Positions 19,427-27,633 of a stretch of 64,000 nt of DNA are shown here, piece after piece (position 1 is the stretch's first letter; every line of letters begins with the position of its first letter). The translations under genes were made by a program, and so were the position numbers. The notes beneath the pieces were generated by a model. The model did not search any database. It was not told the DNA's origin and worked only from the letters and a program-made list of their open reading frames with translations. The DNA is from Sphingomonadales bacterium (GTDB lineage: Bacteria; Pseudomonadota; Alphaproteobacteria; Sphingomonadales; Sphingomonadaceae), in assembly GCA_016707885.1 (NCBI GenBank), contig JADJGU010000001.1, positions 372,001-436,000 on the forward strand. Direction: 5' to 3'.

Positions 19427-20692
19427 TTACTCCGGAATGGGGCGTTCGCCGACGACGTGGATGCCATAGCCTTCAAGGCCGACAACGGTGCGGTGCGAAT
19501 TGGTGAGCAGCGTCATATCGTGCACGCCCAAATCAGCTAGGATTTGCGCGCCGATGCCGTAGACGCGCAGCTCGCTGCCGTCGGTGGTGCCACCAACTTC
19601 GTGCTGCAGGCTTTGCGGTCCGCTGGGCATCAGCACGACGATAAGCCCTCGCCCTTCCCTGCCGATTTCAGCCATGCAACGCTGCAGCGTCCGCTTGCGC
19701 GGACCCGAGCGTCCAAGGACATCATCGAAGATCGAAATGGCGTGCATGCGCACGAGCGTCGGTTCGTCGGGCAGCACCTTGCCCTTTTGCAGGACGACAT
19801 TGGTGCTGCCGTCGATCTTGTTGCGATAAGTCATCGCGCGCCAGTCGCCGCCATAGTCGGACTGGAAGGCACTCTCGCTCGCTTTTTCGACCAGATGGTC
19901 GTTGCGCATGCGATATTCGATCAGGTCGCGGATCGTGCCCATCTTCAGCTTGTGCATGCGGGCGAAGGCGACAAGATCGTCCATCCGCGCCATCGTGCCA
20001 TCGTCTTTCATGATTTCGCAGATCACGCCCGAAGGGTTGAGGCCAGCCAAGCGGCTGATGTCGACCGCGGCCTCGGTATGCCCGGCCCGCACCAGCACGC
20101 CGCCATCGCGCGCGGTCAGCGGAAAGACATGGCCTGGCGAGACGATATCGGCGGGCCCTTTGGAGGCATCGACCGCAACCGAAATGGTGCGCGCGCGATC
20201 GGCTGCGCTGATCCCGGTGGTCACGCCTTCTTTCGCCTCAATCGAGACGGTGAAGGCAGTTTCCATGCTTTCGCGGTTCTCGCTCGCCATCGGCGCGAGG
20301 CCGAGCTGGTTGCAGCGCGCCTTCGTCATCGCCAGACAGATCAGGCCGCGACCATGCGTCGCCATGAAATTGATAGCATCGGGCGTCGCCATCTGAGCGG
20401 GGATGATCAGGTCGCCTTCATTCTCGCGGTCCTCATCGTCGACCAATATATACATGCGGCCATTGCGCGCTTCCTCGATGATCTCCTCGATCGGGACGAG
20501 CGCGGGCGTGTCGTCATTGGAAAAGAGATAGCTTTCCAGCTTGCGCAGCGTCTCCGCCGTCGGGTTCCAGTCCGCCGCATCAAGGTCGCGCAGCGTATTG
20601 GCGTGGAGGCCAGCGGCGCGGGCGAGGCCCGAGCGCGACAGCCCGCCTTCTGTGACTAGGTGGCGGAGTTTTTCTATCAATTGTGTCGACAT
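19427..20692 (-). CDS. ribB: HTH-RibB fusion: 3,4-dihydroxy-2-butanone 4-phosphate synthase with degenerate GTP cyclohydrolase II domain
   Basis: A 421-residue protein in three parts. Residues 1-60 form an XRE-like helix-turn-helix (GLSRSGLARAAGLHANTLRDL, split here by motif at SRSGLARAAGLHANTL). Residues about 65-270 are a RibB domain with the metal-binding DDEDRENEGDLI and HTEAAVDISRLAG. Residues about 285-420 have the GTP cyclohydrolase II fold, but the zinc cysteines and the RCDCG segment are gone (RMHAISIFDDVLGRSG), so that activity should be absent. This matches the alphaproteobacterial RibBX type with an added DNA-binding head. Palindromes in its promoter suggest self-regulation (inference). 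Confidence 0.92.
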   Translation of the reverse strand: MSTQLIEKLRHLVTEGGLSRSGLARAAGLHANTLRDLDAADWNPTAETLRKLESYLFSNDDTPALVPIEEIIEEARNGRMYILVDDEDRENEGDLIIPAQMATPDAINFMATHGRGLICLAMTKARCNQLGLAPMASENRESMETAFTVSIEAKEGVTTGISAADRARTISVAVDASKGPADIVSPGHVFPLTARDGGVLVRAGHTEAAVDISRLAGLNPSGVICEIMKDDGTMARMDDLVAFARMHKLKMGTIRDLIEYRMRNDHLVEKASESAFQSDYGGDWRAMTYRNKIDGSTNVVLQKGKVLPDEPTLVRMHAISIFDDVLGRSGPRKRTLQRCMAEIGREGRGLIVVLMPSGPQSLQHEVGGTTDGSELRVYGIGAQILADLGVHDMTLLTNSHRTVVGLEGYGIHVVGERPIPE

Positions 20693-20710
20693 TTCACATT
20701 CCCGTGAGAA
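20693..20710 (-). promoter_or_regulatory. operator-like 18-mer at the ribB ribosome-binding site
   Basis: TTCACATTCCCGTGAGAA, an imperfect 18-bp palindrome of the same length and half-site (TTCACAT/GTGAA) as the perfect one at 20746-20763. It lies directly before the ribB ATG (20692) and covers its ribosome-binding region. Confidence 0.4.
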
Positions 20711-20740
20711 TCATGCCCCTAAAATGGAGCCAACTCGAGT

Positions 20741-20769
20741 CTGATTTCACATCATGATGTGAATGTCAA
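20741..20769 (-). promoter_or_regulatory. ribB-ribH promoter with perfect 18-bp palindrome in the spacer
   Basis: On the minus strand TTGACA (20769-20764) is followed 17 bases later by AATCAG, a weak -10. The spacer is filled by a perfect palindrome, TTCACATCATGATGTGAA (20746-20763). A protein bound there would block the polymerase. The nearest DNA-binding candidates are the HTH head of RibB and the TetR protein next door. Confidence 0.5.
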
Positions 20770-20770
20770 A

Positions 20771-20790
20771 GCGCAATCATCACATTGCGC
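20771..20790 (-). terminator. hairpin after tetR
   Basis: GCGCAAT (20771-20777) pairs with ATTGCGC (20784-20790) around a 6-base loop, ten bases below the tetR stop, followed on the minus strand by TTTGACATT. It may end tetR transcription before the ribB promoter. Confidence 0.4.
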
Positions 20791-20800
20791 TATTTATCTG

Positions 20801-21412
20801 TCAGGTGGCGATGCCGGCAGACATGCTGTCGATCACGGCATCGATCAGCGCTTCGTCGGTTGGCACCTGATTGTCGAGCATCAGCATCGCCAAGCCATGG
20901 ACAATCGACCATGCCCGCAAGGCGGCGATCCTTCGTTGCTCTGGCGAAGCCCCTGCCGGGGTGAGGCTGGCGATATTGTCGCGCAGCAATTGTAGCGCAC
21001 TATTGTCGCGGCCCTCCGGCATGTCGAGAAAATCGACCGCCTGCCGTGTCGTCATCATCATCCGGAACAGCGTCGGATTATCAAGCGCGAAACGCACATA
21101 GGCTCGTCCCACCGCATCGAAGCCAGCGCGGCCGCCGCCCGATCTTTGCATCGCCTCCAGCTGCAACCGCCCGAGTTCGCGCCCGCCTTCATCACATAGC
21201 GCACCCAGCAGCGCGGCTTTGTCCGGAAAATGGCGGTAAACCGCCGTCGCGCTAACCCCTACCAGCCGCGCAATTTCGCGCAAGCTGACCTCTTCGGCGC
21301 TACGCGTTTTCAGCAGCTCGAGCCCCGCCTGCACCAGCGCAGAGCGCAGATCGCCATGATGGTAGCCGCGCTTGTCATTTTTTATGTTGACACTGTTATC
21401 ATTAACACTCAT
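20801..21412 (-). CDS. TetR-family regulator
   Basis: A 203-residue TetR-type repressor. The start was set at ATG 21412 (MSVNDNSVNIKND), since the longer frame runs into the divergent gene. The N-terminal HTH is clear (VSLREIARLVGVSATAVYRHF), followed by a helical ligand domain. It is divergent from a carotenoid oxygenase, with palindromes in the shared region, so it probably represses that gene in response to a carotenoid- or aromatic-derived ligand. Confidence 0.88.
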   Translation of the reverse strand: MSVNDNSVNIKNDKRGYHHGDLRSALVQAGLELLKTRSAEEVSLREIARLVGVSATAVYRHFPDKAALLGALCDEGGRELGRLQLEAMQRSGGGRAGFDAVGRAYVRFALDNPTLFRMMMTTRQAVDFLDMPEGRDNSALQLLRDNIASLTPAGASPEQRRIAALRAWSIVHGLAMLMLDNQVPTDEALIDAVIDSMSAGIAT

Positions 21413-21429
21413 GTTATCGCTGTAAACAT
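21394..21429. promoter_or_regulatory. TetR operator-like palindromes between divergent genes
   Basis: TGTTATCATTAACA (21394-21407, arms TGTTA/TAACA) overlaps the first tetR codons, and ATGTTATCGCTGTAAACAT (21411-21429, arms ATGTT/AACAT) follows. Both share the TGTTATC half-site. Two such sites between a TetR gene and its divergent neighbour are the usual layout for joint repression. Confidence 0.5.
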
Positions 21430-21464
21430 TGCCGAGTCGAATGGCAAGCCAGAGGAGAGCAGAT

Positions 21465-22898
21465 ATGGCCAGCGCAGTCGAAACCCTCATTCGCGGAACC
21501 GTCACCAAGGGAGTGATGAAGGTCGCCGAATTTAATCGCGAGCACCGCAAGGCGCCTGCAGCGCATCCTTATCTGTCGGGCATCCATGTCCCGATGGACG
21601 CCGAACTCTCGCTAGATGATTTGCGTGTTACCGGCACGATCCCAACCGAACTCGACGGCCGCTACATCCGCATCGGCCCCAACCCGATCAACCCAAACCC
21701 CGCCGCCTATCATTGGTTCATGGGCGACGGCATGGTGCATGGCGTAAGGCTGCAAGGTGGCAAGGCGCTGTGGTGTCGCAACCGCTGGATCCGCTCGAAC
21801 GCTGTCAGCGCAGCCTTGGGCGAGCCCCCTGCCCCCGGCCCGCGCGCCGAACGTTTTGACACCGTCAACACCAATGTCCTAGGCCATGCGGGCCAGACAT
21901 GGGCGATTGTCGAGGCCGGCGGCTTCCCCGTGCGCATTGACGAGGAACTGAACACTATCGCGCACGATCCCTTTGGTGGCACGCTGCATTATTCCTTTTC
22001 GGCTCACCCGCATCTCGACCCCGATTGCGGCGAGATGCACGCCATCTGCTACAAGGGCGATGTGCAGGACACGATCTGGCATGTTGTCGTTGACGCAAGC
22101 GGCAAGGTTATACGAGAGGAACCCATCAACGTTGCCCATGGCCCGATGATACATGATTGTATGATAACGACAAATTACGTGATTATACTCGACCTGCCCT
22201 GCACTTTCTCGATGAAAGCCCTGATTTCGGGCCACCCCTTCCCCTATCGCTGGAACCCCGATCACAAGCCGCGCGTAGGTCTGTTGTCTCGAAAAGGCAA
22301 AGGCGAAGACACCATCTGGTGCGATGTCGAGCCCTGCTATGTTTTCCACCCGTGCAACGGCTATGAAACCGACGATGGAAATGTCATTCTGGACGTCTGC
22401 GCCCATGACCAGATGTTCCGCCCCGATGCCTCCGGCCCCGATTCAACCCGCGTGCCTCTCGAACGCTGGACCATCGATCCGGCCGAGAAACGGGTCGAAC
22501 GTCAAGTTATCGACGAAGAGTCGCAGGAATTCCCCCGGCCCAACGAAAACCGGATCGGTAAATCCTATCGCTATGCCTATACGATGGCTCTGCCTGACGG
22601 GTTCGACGCAGCCTCTCCCAACCAGTCGAAACTGTTCAAGCATGATCTGGAGGCCGGAGGAAAGCAGGTGCATGATTTCGGCGCGGGTCTCATACCCGGC
22701 GAGTTTGTCTTCGTGCCACGCGACGGAGGGGCTGCGGAAGATGACGGTTGGCTGATGGGCTATGTCGTTAACATAGCCGAACAAACCACCGACCTAGTAA
22801 TTCTGAATGCGCAGAATTTTGATGGTCCGCCAATTGCGATCGTGCATATTCCGCACCGCATCCCGCCTGGCTTCCATGGCAATTGGGTGCCTGCCTGA
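21465..22898 (+). CDS. carotenoid oxygenase (RPE65 family), cytoplasmic
   Basis: A 477-residue carotenoid/stilbene cleavage dioxygenase without a signal peptide. ATG 21465 is preceded by AGGAGAG at good spacing and gives MASAVETLIRG. Iron-ligand contexts include SAHPHLDPDCGEMHAI, PMIHDCMITTNYV, FHPCNGYETDDG and PPGFHGNWVP. GDGMVHGVRL and LDGRYIRIGPNP are family landmarks. It differs clearly from the exported paralogue at 1.1-2.6 kb and is divergent from its likely TetR regulator. Substrate not evident; lignostilbene- or apocarotenoid-type are both possible. Confidence 0.9.
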   Translation: MASAVETLIRGTVTKGVMKVAEFNREHRKAPAAHPYLSGIHVPMDAELSLDDLRVTGTIPTELDGRYIRIGPNPINPNPAAYHWFMGDGMVHGVRLQGGKALWCRNRWIRSNAVSAALGEPPAPGPRAERFDTVNTNVLGHAGQTWAIVEAGGFPVRIDEELNTIAHDPFGGTLHYSFSAHPHLDPDCGEMHAICYKGDVQDTIWHVVVDASGKVIREEPINVAHGPMIHDCMITTNYVIILDLPCTFSMKALISGHPFPYRWNPDHKPRVGLLSRKGKGEDTIWCDVEPCYVFHPCNGYETDDGNVILDVCAHDQMFRPDASGPDSTRVPLERWTIDPAEKRVERQVIDEESQEFPRPNENRIGKSYRYAYTMALPDGFDAASPNQSKLFKHDLEAGGKQVHDFGAGLIPGEFVFVPRDGGAAEDDGWLMGYVVNIAEQTTDLVILNAQNFDGPPIAIVHIPHRIPPGFHGNWVPA

Positions 22899-22941
22899 GC
22901 ATAAGGCCTAACTTTGTGGGTAACGATTGAGCAAAAATGGT

Positions 22942-22962
22942 GGGGTGGGTAGGGCCCACCCC
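22942..22962 (-). terminator. terminator hairpin between convergent genes
   Basis: GGGGTGGG (22942-22949) and CCCACCCC (22955-22962) form a perfect 8-bp stem with a 5-base loop. On the minus strand the stem is followed by ACCATTTTTGC, fitting an end for the OmpA gene; it may work in both directions. Confidence 0.55.
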
Positions 22963-22969
22963 ATCCAGG

Positions 22970-23839
22970 TCAAATCCCGTCGACGCTTTTGCTGACAAGG
23001 ATATTGACGGCAACGCGGCGATTTTGCGCCTTGCCTTCTTCGGTGCTGTTATCCGCGACTGGATCGGATTCAGCCATACCGGTCGGCGTCAACATGCGAT
23101 ACGGAGCCCAGCGGCATTTCTGTTGCAAATGGTTGATGACACTGTTCGCACGGCGCTCACTGAGCATCTGGTTATAGTCTTCGCTGCCGACTGAGTCGGT
23201 ATAGCCGACAACAAGCAGCAGAGCGTTGCTGGTTGAATCGGCCTGAGCTGCAGCTGCACAAAGCTCATCCTTCGCCTGCGCAGACAGCGCCCATTTTCCA
23301 GTGTCGAAATAGACGTTGGTTGTGCCCTTGATGTTGTATTTGTCGATGTCACCCATGCGTCCGCGCAGCGCCTCGGTCGCGGCCGCCTGCTCACCAAATC
23401 GCTGGTCGGTGCCATTGTAGATCATATTGGCGGTCTTGAAATCACCTTTGCGGAAACTGATGTGGCTAGCCAGCAAACCCTCGCTCCACTGCAACGTCTT
23501 GACAGTTACGGGCAAGCCGTTGAGCAAAGCAGCTGTTCCCAGCTTGCTCTTACCGCCAAATAGTCCGCTACTCGTCTTGATCTTGGTCGCCTCACTGATC
23601 GCGATGACGGTACTGTTGCCATCCGCAGTCGTGATCTTGATCCTGTCATCGTTGCGCGCAGAGATGATGCCCTTAATTTCCGGCCCCTTGGGCATTGTTG
23701 CCGGGTCGGGAATGGGCGTACCATTGACTACGATATTCGGCTCGGTTGCGTCCTGCTGCGCCGACAAGCTAGCCGACGCCGAAATTGCAAGCGCTGAAAC
23801 AAGGACGAGGCGTCCTGTCTTTTGGAAAACAACACGCAT
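22970..23839 (-). CDS. OmpA-family outer-membrane/peptidoglycan-binding protein
   Basis: A 289-residue protein with a signal peptide (MRVVFQKTGRLVLVSALAIS, cleaved after SLSAQ). An N-terminal beta-rich domain (GIISARNDDRIKITTADG, TKIKTSSG) is of the DUF5666 type. The C-terminal OmpA domain has VYFDTGKWALSAQAKDELC, VVGYTDSVGSEDYNQMLSERR and AQNRRVAVNILV. A cysteine pair (DELCAAAA and QQKCRWAP) could form a disulfide. It stands alone, with AAGGAG 13 bases before the ATG. The next 520 bases upstream hold only the SRP RNA. Confidence 0.85.
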   Translation of the reverse strand: MRVVFQKTGRLVLVSALAISASASLSAQQDATEPNIVVNGTPIPDPATMPKGPEIKGIISARNDDRIKITTADGNSTVIAISEATKIKTSSGLFGGKSKLGTAALLNGLPVTVKTLQWSEGLLASHISFRKGDFKTANMIYNGTDQRFGEQAAATEALRGRMGDIDKYNIKGTTNVYFDTGKWALSAQAKDELCAAAAQADSTSNALLLVVGYTDSVGSEDYNQMLSERRANSVINHLQQKCRWAPYRMLTPTGMAESDPVADNSTEEGKAQNRRVAVNILVSKSVDGI

Positions 23840-24106
23840 TGAGAACTACTCCTTCTACCTGCCCCTGCCAATTTGCCTGTTGTGACAAACCTTGCTGGTG
23901 TATGAACAGGTTTTAGCAGATTCATTCTTCTGCCGATAGTAAGAGCGGTTGGTGCGACAAGCCGAATGTCGCGCTTCTCTGATGCCGACGAAATTTCGCA
24001 CGCATAAAGACAAGCTAGAAGAATGCAGCATCATACCATTTCGACCACACACTCGGCGATTGCTCAGCGATTGCCGAAACAGCTGCATATGTTCCTGCTG
24101 GAAATA

Positions 24107-24193
24107 GGAGCCGGATGACCCGCCGAAAAATCGTTACGGCTGCTTCCGTCAGGATCTGACCGGGTTGGCGACGACAGCGCCCATCCGACTCCC
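24107..24193 (-). ncRNA. ffs: 4.5S signal recognition particle RNA
   Basis: On the minus strand the sequence contains the universally conserved SRP core: GGTCAGATCCTGACGGAAGC followed by AGCC. Its ends pair into one long helix (GGAGTCGGATG with CATCCGGCTCC), giving the single hairpin expected of small bacterial SRP RNA. A promoter-like TTGAAA-N17-CATATG ends 6-7 bases before the first G. The RNA works with Ffh in cotranslational membrane targeting. The exact ends are approximate. Confidence 0.88.
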
Positions 24194-24199
24194 GCAGCG

Positions 24200-24228
24200 C
24201 ATATGGCAGCGAAGTCCTGCATTTTCAA
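24200..24228 (-). promoter_or_regulatory. putative SRP RNA promoter
   Basis: TTGAAA (24228-24223) and CATATG (24205-24200) with exactly 17 bases between, read on the minus strand, directly upstream of the SRP RNA. A 13-bp palindrome, CGAATAATATTCG, lies just above it at 24244-24256; its role is unknown. Confidence 0.5.
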
Positions 24229-24363
24229 GCACGGTCATTTTTTCGAATAATATTCGGGGAAAAGCAGCATGTTGGCTGGTTTAGTCTTTGTTATCCATTC
24301 TTAGTTGCCCCGCATTAACCCTGACCACGCAATGTGCGCGTTCAACTGGCAGGATTTTCGGCA

Positions 24364-24708
24364 ATGATTGTACCAAGCACAATCGACCCCACTTCGCTTC
24401 GCTACGACAGCGCAGCTCTTGAAGATCGCTGCGCACCGCGCATCAAAATCCGTGTACCGGCATTGTTGCGCCAATCGGGCAACACGGGTTTCGCAGTTGT
24501 TGTGACCGATTTGTCGATTGCAGGGTTTCAATGCGAAGCCCTGACCGGAATGCCAGCGGGCGCGCGTTGCTGGCTCGCGCTTCCTGGGCTTTCACCAATC
24601 CAGGCAGAGCTGATTTGGAACAATGGGCGCGCAGTTGGCTGCGCATTCACCAATTTGCTCAACGAAGCAGTGCTCGATTCTATTATCAAGCGCTTCATCG
24701 TCGGCTGA
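24364..24708 (+). CDS. single-domain PilZ protein
   Basis: A 114-residue PilZ-like protein, a candidate cyclic-di-GMP receptor. ATG 24364 fits the domain start and has an AGGA upstream. The second half of the motif is present as DLSIAGFQCEAL, followed by the beta strands LALPGLSPIQAELIW and AVGCAFTNLL. The first half, RxxxR, is only approximate in RCAPRIKIRVP. It ends 2 bases before the convergent pit gene. Confidence 0.75.
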   Translation: MIVPSTIDPTSLRYDSAALEDRCAPRIKIRVPALLRQSGNTGFAVVVTDLSIAGFQCEALTGMPAGARCWLALPGLSPIQAELIWNNGRAVGCAFTNLLNEAVLDSIIKRFIVG

Positions 24709-24710
24709 TG

Positions 24711-25721
24711 TCAGAACAACCGGGTGAGCAGGTAGAAACTCGCCCCCACCGCAGCTGAGGCGGGAACTGTCAATATCCACGCGGTCAGCAGGTTGCTGGC
24801 AACACCCCAACGCACGGCAGAGGCTCGCCGCGCGGTCCCGGCGCCGATGACAGCCCCCGTAATCGTGTGTGTTGTCGACACCGGTATGCCCATCGCGGAG
24901 GCGCTGAACAGCATGATCGAACCTCCCAATGACGCGCTGAAACCCTGGTGCTGCGAAAGCCGGGTAATCTTTGTCCCCATAGTCTCGATTATCTTCCAGC
25001 CACCACACGCTGTGCCAAGGCCAATCGCGACATAACAGCTGATTGCCACCCAGTGCGGGACATGAAATTCGCCCTGCATGTAACCAGTCGAATAGAGCAG
25101 CACTGCTATGATCCCCATTGTTTTTTGAGCATCGTTCAACCCGTGGCTGAGCGAATAAGCCGCGGACGACAGGATGTGCATCACCTTCATCCCGCCTTCG
25201 GCTTTGCTGGCAGTTGCGTTGCGCAGGGCCCACGAACTGACGAGCATGACCAGCATAGCCAAAATCATGCCTAAAGTCGGCGACAGGAAAATAAACAGGA
25301 CAGTCTTATTGAGGCCCGCCCATTGCACAGCACCAAAGCCATTCGCCGCCACGCCTGAACCAATCAATCCACCGACAAGGGCATGCGACGATGAGGATGG
25401 AATTCCCTTTACCCAGGTCAGTATGTTCCAGAACATCGCGCCGCAAAGAGCGCCGAAAACAACGGCTGGTGTCACCAGATCCTTGTCGATCAAGCCTTTG
25501 CCAATCGTGTCGGCGACCTTGTGCAACCAGGGAAAGTAGAGCGTCAGGAAATAGGCCGCAAAATTGAAGAAGGCGGCAAACATGACCGCATGAAACGGCT
25601 TCAACAGCTTGGTCGAAACAATAGTAGCAATCGAATTGGCGGCGTCATGCAGTCCGTTCAGAAAATCGAACAGCAGCGCAAGAATAACCAGCCCGACGAG
25701 CAGCGGAAAGGCGATTTCCAT
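24711..25721 (-). CDS. pit: low-affinity inorganic phosphate transporter
   Basis: A 336-residue Pit-family permease with about nine to ten membrane segments. The two family repeats each show the GxNDA-like signature: FDFLNGLHDAANSIATIVST at the N-terminus and LSHGLNDAQKTMG in the second half. It imports metal-phosphate with protons. It follows the DUF47 gene by 14 bases; DUF47-Pit pairs are a standard arrangement in which the PhoU-like partner modulates the transporter. Confidence 0.93.
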   Translation of the reverse strand: MEIAFPLLVGLVILALLFDFLNGLHDAANSIATIVSTKLLKPFHAVMFAAFFNFAAYFLTLYFPWLHKVADTIGKGLIDKDLVTPAVVFGALCGAMFWNILTWVKGIPSSSSHALVGGLIGSGVAANGFGAVQWAGLNKTVLFIFLSPTLGMILAMLVMLVSSWALRNATASKAEGGMKVMHILSSAAYSLSHGLNDAQKTMGIIAVLLYSTGYMQGEFHVPHWVAISCYVAIGLGTACGGWKIIETMGTKITRLSQHQGFSASLGGSIMLFSASAMGIPVSTTHTITGAVIGAGTARRASAVRWGVASNLLTAWILTVPASAAVGASFYLLTRLF

Positions 25722-25735
25722 ATGTGCCTCCCAGA

Positions 25736-26380
25736 TCAGGCGTGGTCGATCACGAGGCCGTCAATTTGGTTCGCGACATCTTCAAACTTGTCACAGACCT
25801 TTTCGAGGTGGCGGTAGATTTCGTTGACGACAACGAATTGAGTCGGGTCGGTTTTGCCATGTTCAACGAAGGCGTTGCGTAGCCCGTCAAAGTTCAACTT
25901 GTCGGCTTCGCCTTCCAGTTTGACAAGGCGTGCCGTCATTTCATGCAGCGGCTTTGCATTCGCTGTTACATCGCGCAGCAGCGGCAAGGCTTGATCGATG
26001 ATCGTTGACGCTTCGACGATGATGCCGGCCATGCCTACCATTTGGGGCGTGAATGAGGTTACGTCGTAAAGTTCGACTGCTCCCGCAGTCTGCTGCATCT
26101 GGTCGACAGCATCATCCATCACCCCAATCAGTGAAGTGATCGCCCCGCGATCGAACGGAGTCAGAAATATGCGTCGGACATCCTGCAGAACATCGCGGAT
26201 GATATCGTCCGCCTTATGCTCTTCATCTTCAATGGTTTTGATGTGAACAGCTATGTCGGGACCGCCACGAACAAGTTTGGCCAGTGCCTGTGAACTGGCA
26301 ACAATCGTCTTCCCGTGCGCTTCGAACTGCTCAAAAAAATTGCCAGTACGCGGCAACAGCTTCTGAAACCATGCGAACAT
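25736..26380 (-). CDS. DUF47 PhoU-like regulator of Pit
   Basis: A 214-residue all-helical protein of the DUF47/TIGR00153 type. ATG 26380 starts MFAWFQKLLPRTGNFFEQFE, the usual N-terminus, with a G-rich ribosome-binding site; the longer frame is upstream DNA. Acidic motifs EDEEHKADDI and KVCDKFEDVANQ are likely metal sites as in PhoU. It is the first gene of the pit operon and is divergent from phoR, with PHO-box-like half-sites in between. Confidence 0.9.
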   Translation of the reverse strand: MFAWFQKLLPRTGNFFEQFEAHGKTIVASSQALAKLVRGGPDIAVHIKTIEDEEHKADDIIRDVLQDVRRIFLTPFDRGAITSLIGVMDDAVDQMQQTAGAVELYDVTSFTPQMVGMAGIIVEASTIIDQALPLLRDVTANAKPLHEMTARLVKLEGEADKLNFDGLRNAFVEHGKTDPTQFVVVNEIYRHLEKVCDKFEDVANQIDGLVIDHA

Positions 26381-26441
26381 ATACCCCCCTGAACGCTGAA
26401 AAATCACGGAGCGCGAATCGCCCTCTTGAACGTCGCGTTGA

Positions 26442-26480
26442 TGTAACGGTTTCGTCGCACAACTGTAACGCTCATCTGTC
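26442..26480 (-). promoter_or_regulatory. PHO-box-like repeats upstream of the DUF47-pit operon
   Basis: TGTAACG occurs at 26442 and again at 26464, exactly 22 bases (two PhoB units) apart, and CTGTC follows at 26476. The CTGTAAC-type half-site with 11-bp periodicity is the PhoB pattern. The region lies between the divergent phoR and DUF47 genes and could serve either. Confidence 0.4.
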
Positions 26481-26576
26481 GTTGAACTGAAGTTTTTTTG
26501 TCCCTTCACCAGTGTTTAGGAGTTTTCGGTCGAACTTCACGATTGTGCAATTCCCTACCTAAGATATGGATGGCAA

Positions 26577-27557
26577 ATGGCAGAAAATGCACAACAGTTA
26601 TTGTCGTTGATCGAAATCCCCATTCTGCTTGTGCAAGGCGAGCGTGTGGGTTTTGCCAATGCCGCAGCCAAGTCACTATTGGGTGCTCATATTGAGCAGC
26701 AGGATATCCGCATTGCAATTCGCGATCCCGATGCACTCGAGTTAATCAAATCGGCGGATGGTGGTCGCGCTCGCATCAACGGACTATCTGTACGTGGAAG
26801 TGTTTGGGAAATGGTGTGCAGTCCACTGGCTGATAACAACCGACTAATCTCGCTTCGTGATAAATCGGTACAAGTCAGCGTCGCGCGCGCGCATGCTGAT
26901 TTTGTGGCCAATGCGAGCCACGAATTGCGCACCCCGTTAACCGCGATATTGGGGTATGTTGAAACGCTGTCCGACCCGAAAGCCGGTGAGGACGCGGCAA
27001 CCCGACAACGGTTTCTTGACATCATCAAGCGCGAGGCAACACGCATGCAGGCGTTGGTGTCCGATCTGATGTCGCTTTCGCGCATCGAGGCCGTGCGTCA
27101 CGAGGTTCCATCGGACGAAGTCGAAATGGTCAGCCTGTGTAAGGAAGTCATTGGCGAGCGTTTGCGCGAGACCGAAGTGGAATTCAGCAGCAATGTCGAC
27201 AAGGTGATTGCGACGGGTGATCATGCGCAATTGGCGCAGGTTGTTCGCAACCTTGTCGACAATGCTGAAAAATACGGCCGATCCGATGTCGGAACAAAAG
27301 TGCGACTCGAATCGAGCGACAGGGGTTGGCTAACATTGACGGTGACCGATCATGGTGAAGGCATTGCACCCGAGCATTTACCCCGATTAACCGAGCGCTT
27401 TTATCGCGCTGACACCGGACGCAGTCGCGCAGCGGGCGGGACCGGACTTGGTCTGGCAATCGTCAAACATATCGTCGAACGCCATCGTGGAAGGTTCGAC
27501 ATAAGCAGCCGACAAGGCGAAGGCACAACCGCGACCATCATGCTTCCTCAGAGTTAA
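26577..27557 (+). CDS. phoR: phosphate-regulon sensor kinase PhoR
   Basis: A 326-residue histidine kinase. An N-terminal PAS-like region (about residues 5-95) precedes the dimerisation box with the phospho-acceptor His in ANASHELRTPLTAILGYVE, then the ATP-binding N box VVRNLVDNAEKYG, G1 DHGEGI and G2 GGTGLGLAIVKH. No membrane segment is visible, so it probably works with the Pst-PhoU complex. It heads the pst cluster whose last gene is phoB. The start has only a weak ribosome-binding site. Confidence 0.92.
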   Translation: MAENAQQLLSLIEIPILLVQGERVGFANAAAKSLLGAHIEQQDIRIAIRDPDALELIKSADGGRARINGLSVRGSVWEMVCSPLADNNRLISLRDKSVQVSVARAHADFVANASHELRTPLTAILGYVETLSDPKAGEDAATRQRFLDIIKREATRMQALVSDLMSLSRIEAVRHEVPSDEVEMVSLCKEVIGERLRETEVEFSSNVDKVIATGDHAQLAQVVRNLVDNAEKYGRSDVGTKVRLESSDRGWLTLTVTDHGEGIAPEHLPRLTERFYRADTGRSRAAGGTGLGLAIVKHIVERHRGRFDISSRQGEGTTATIMLPQS

Positions 27558-27576
27558 TTGAACGCGAGTCTCAAAA

Positions 27577-27594
27577 CTGTAACATGATTGTCGC
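27577..27594 (+). promoter_or_regulatory. PHO box upstream of pstS
   Basis: CTGTAAC-ATGA-TTGTCGC, two 7-base half-sites with 4-base spacing, 40 bases before the pstS ATG. This fits the PhoB direct-repeat consensus and predicts induction of pst genes on phosphate starvation. Confidence 0.6.
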
Positions 27595-27633
27595 ATTTGG
27601 CGGGCCAGTCACAAAAGTGAAAGGTGTTTAGCA

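Noticed and set aside
20693..20800. FMN riboswitch before ribB
   Set aside because: The leader is only about 80 bases and lacks the conserved RFN-element core; palindromic DNA sites explain the region better.
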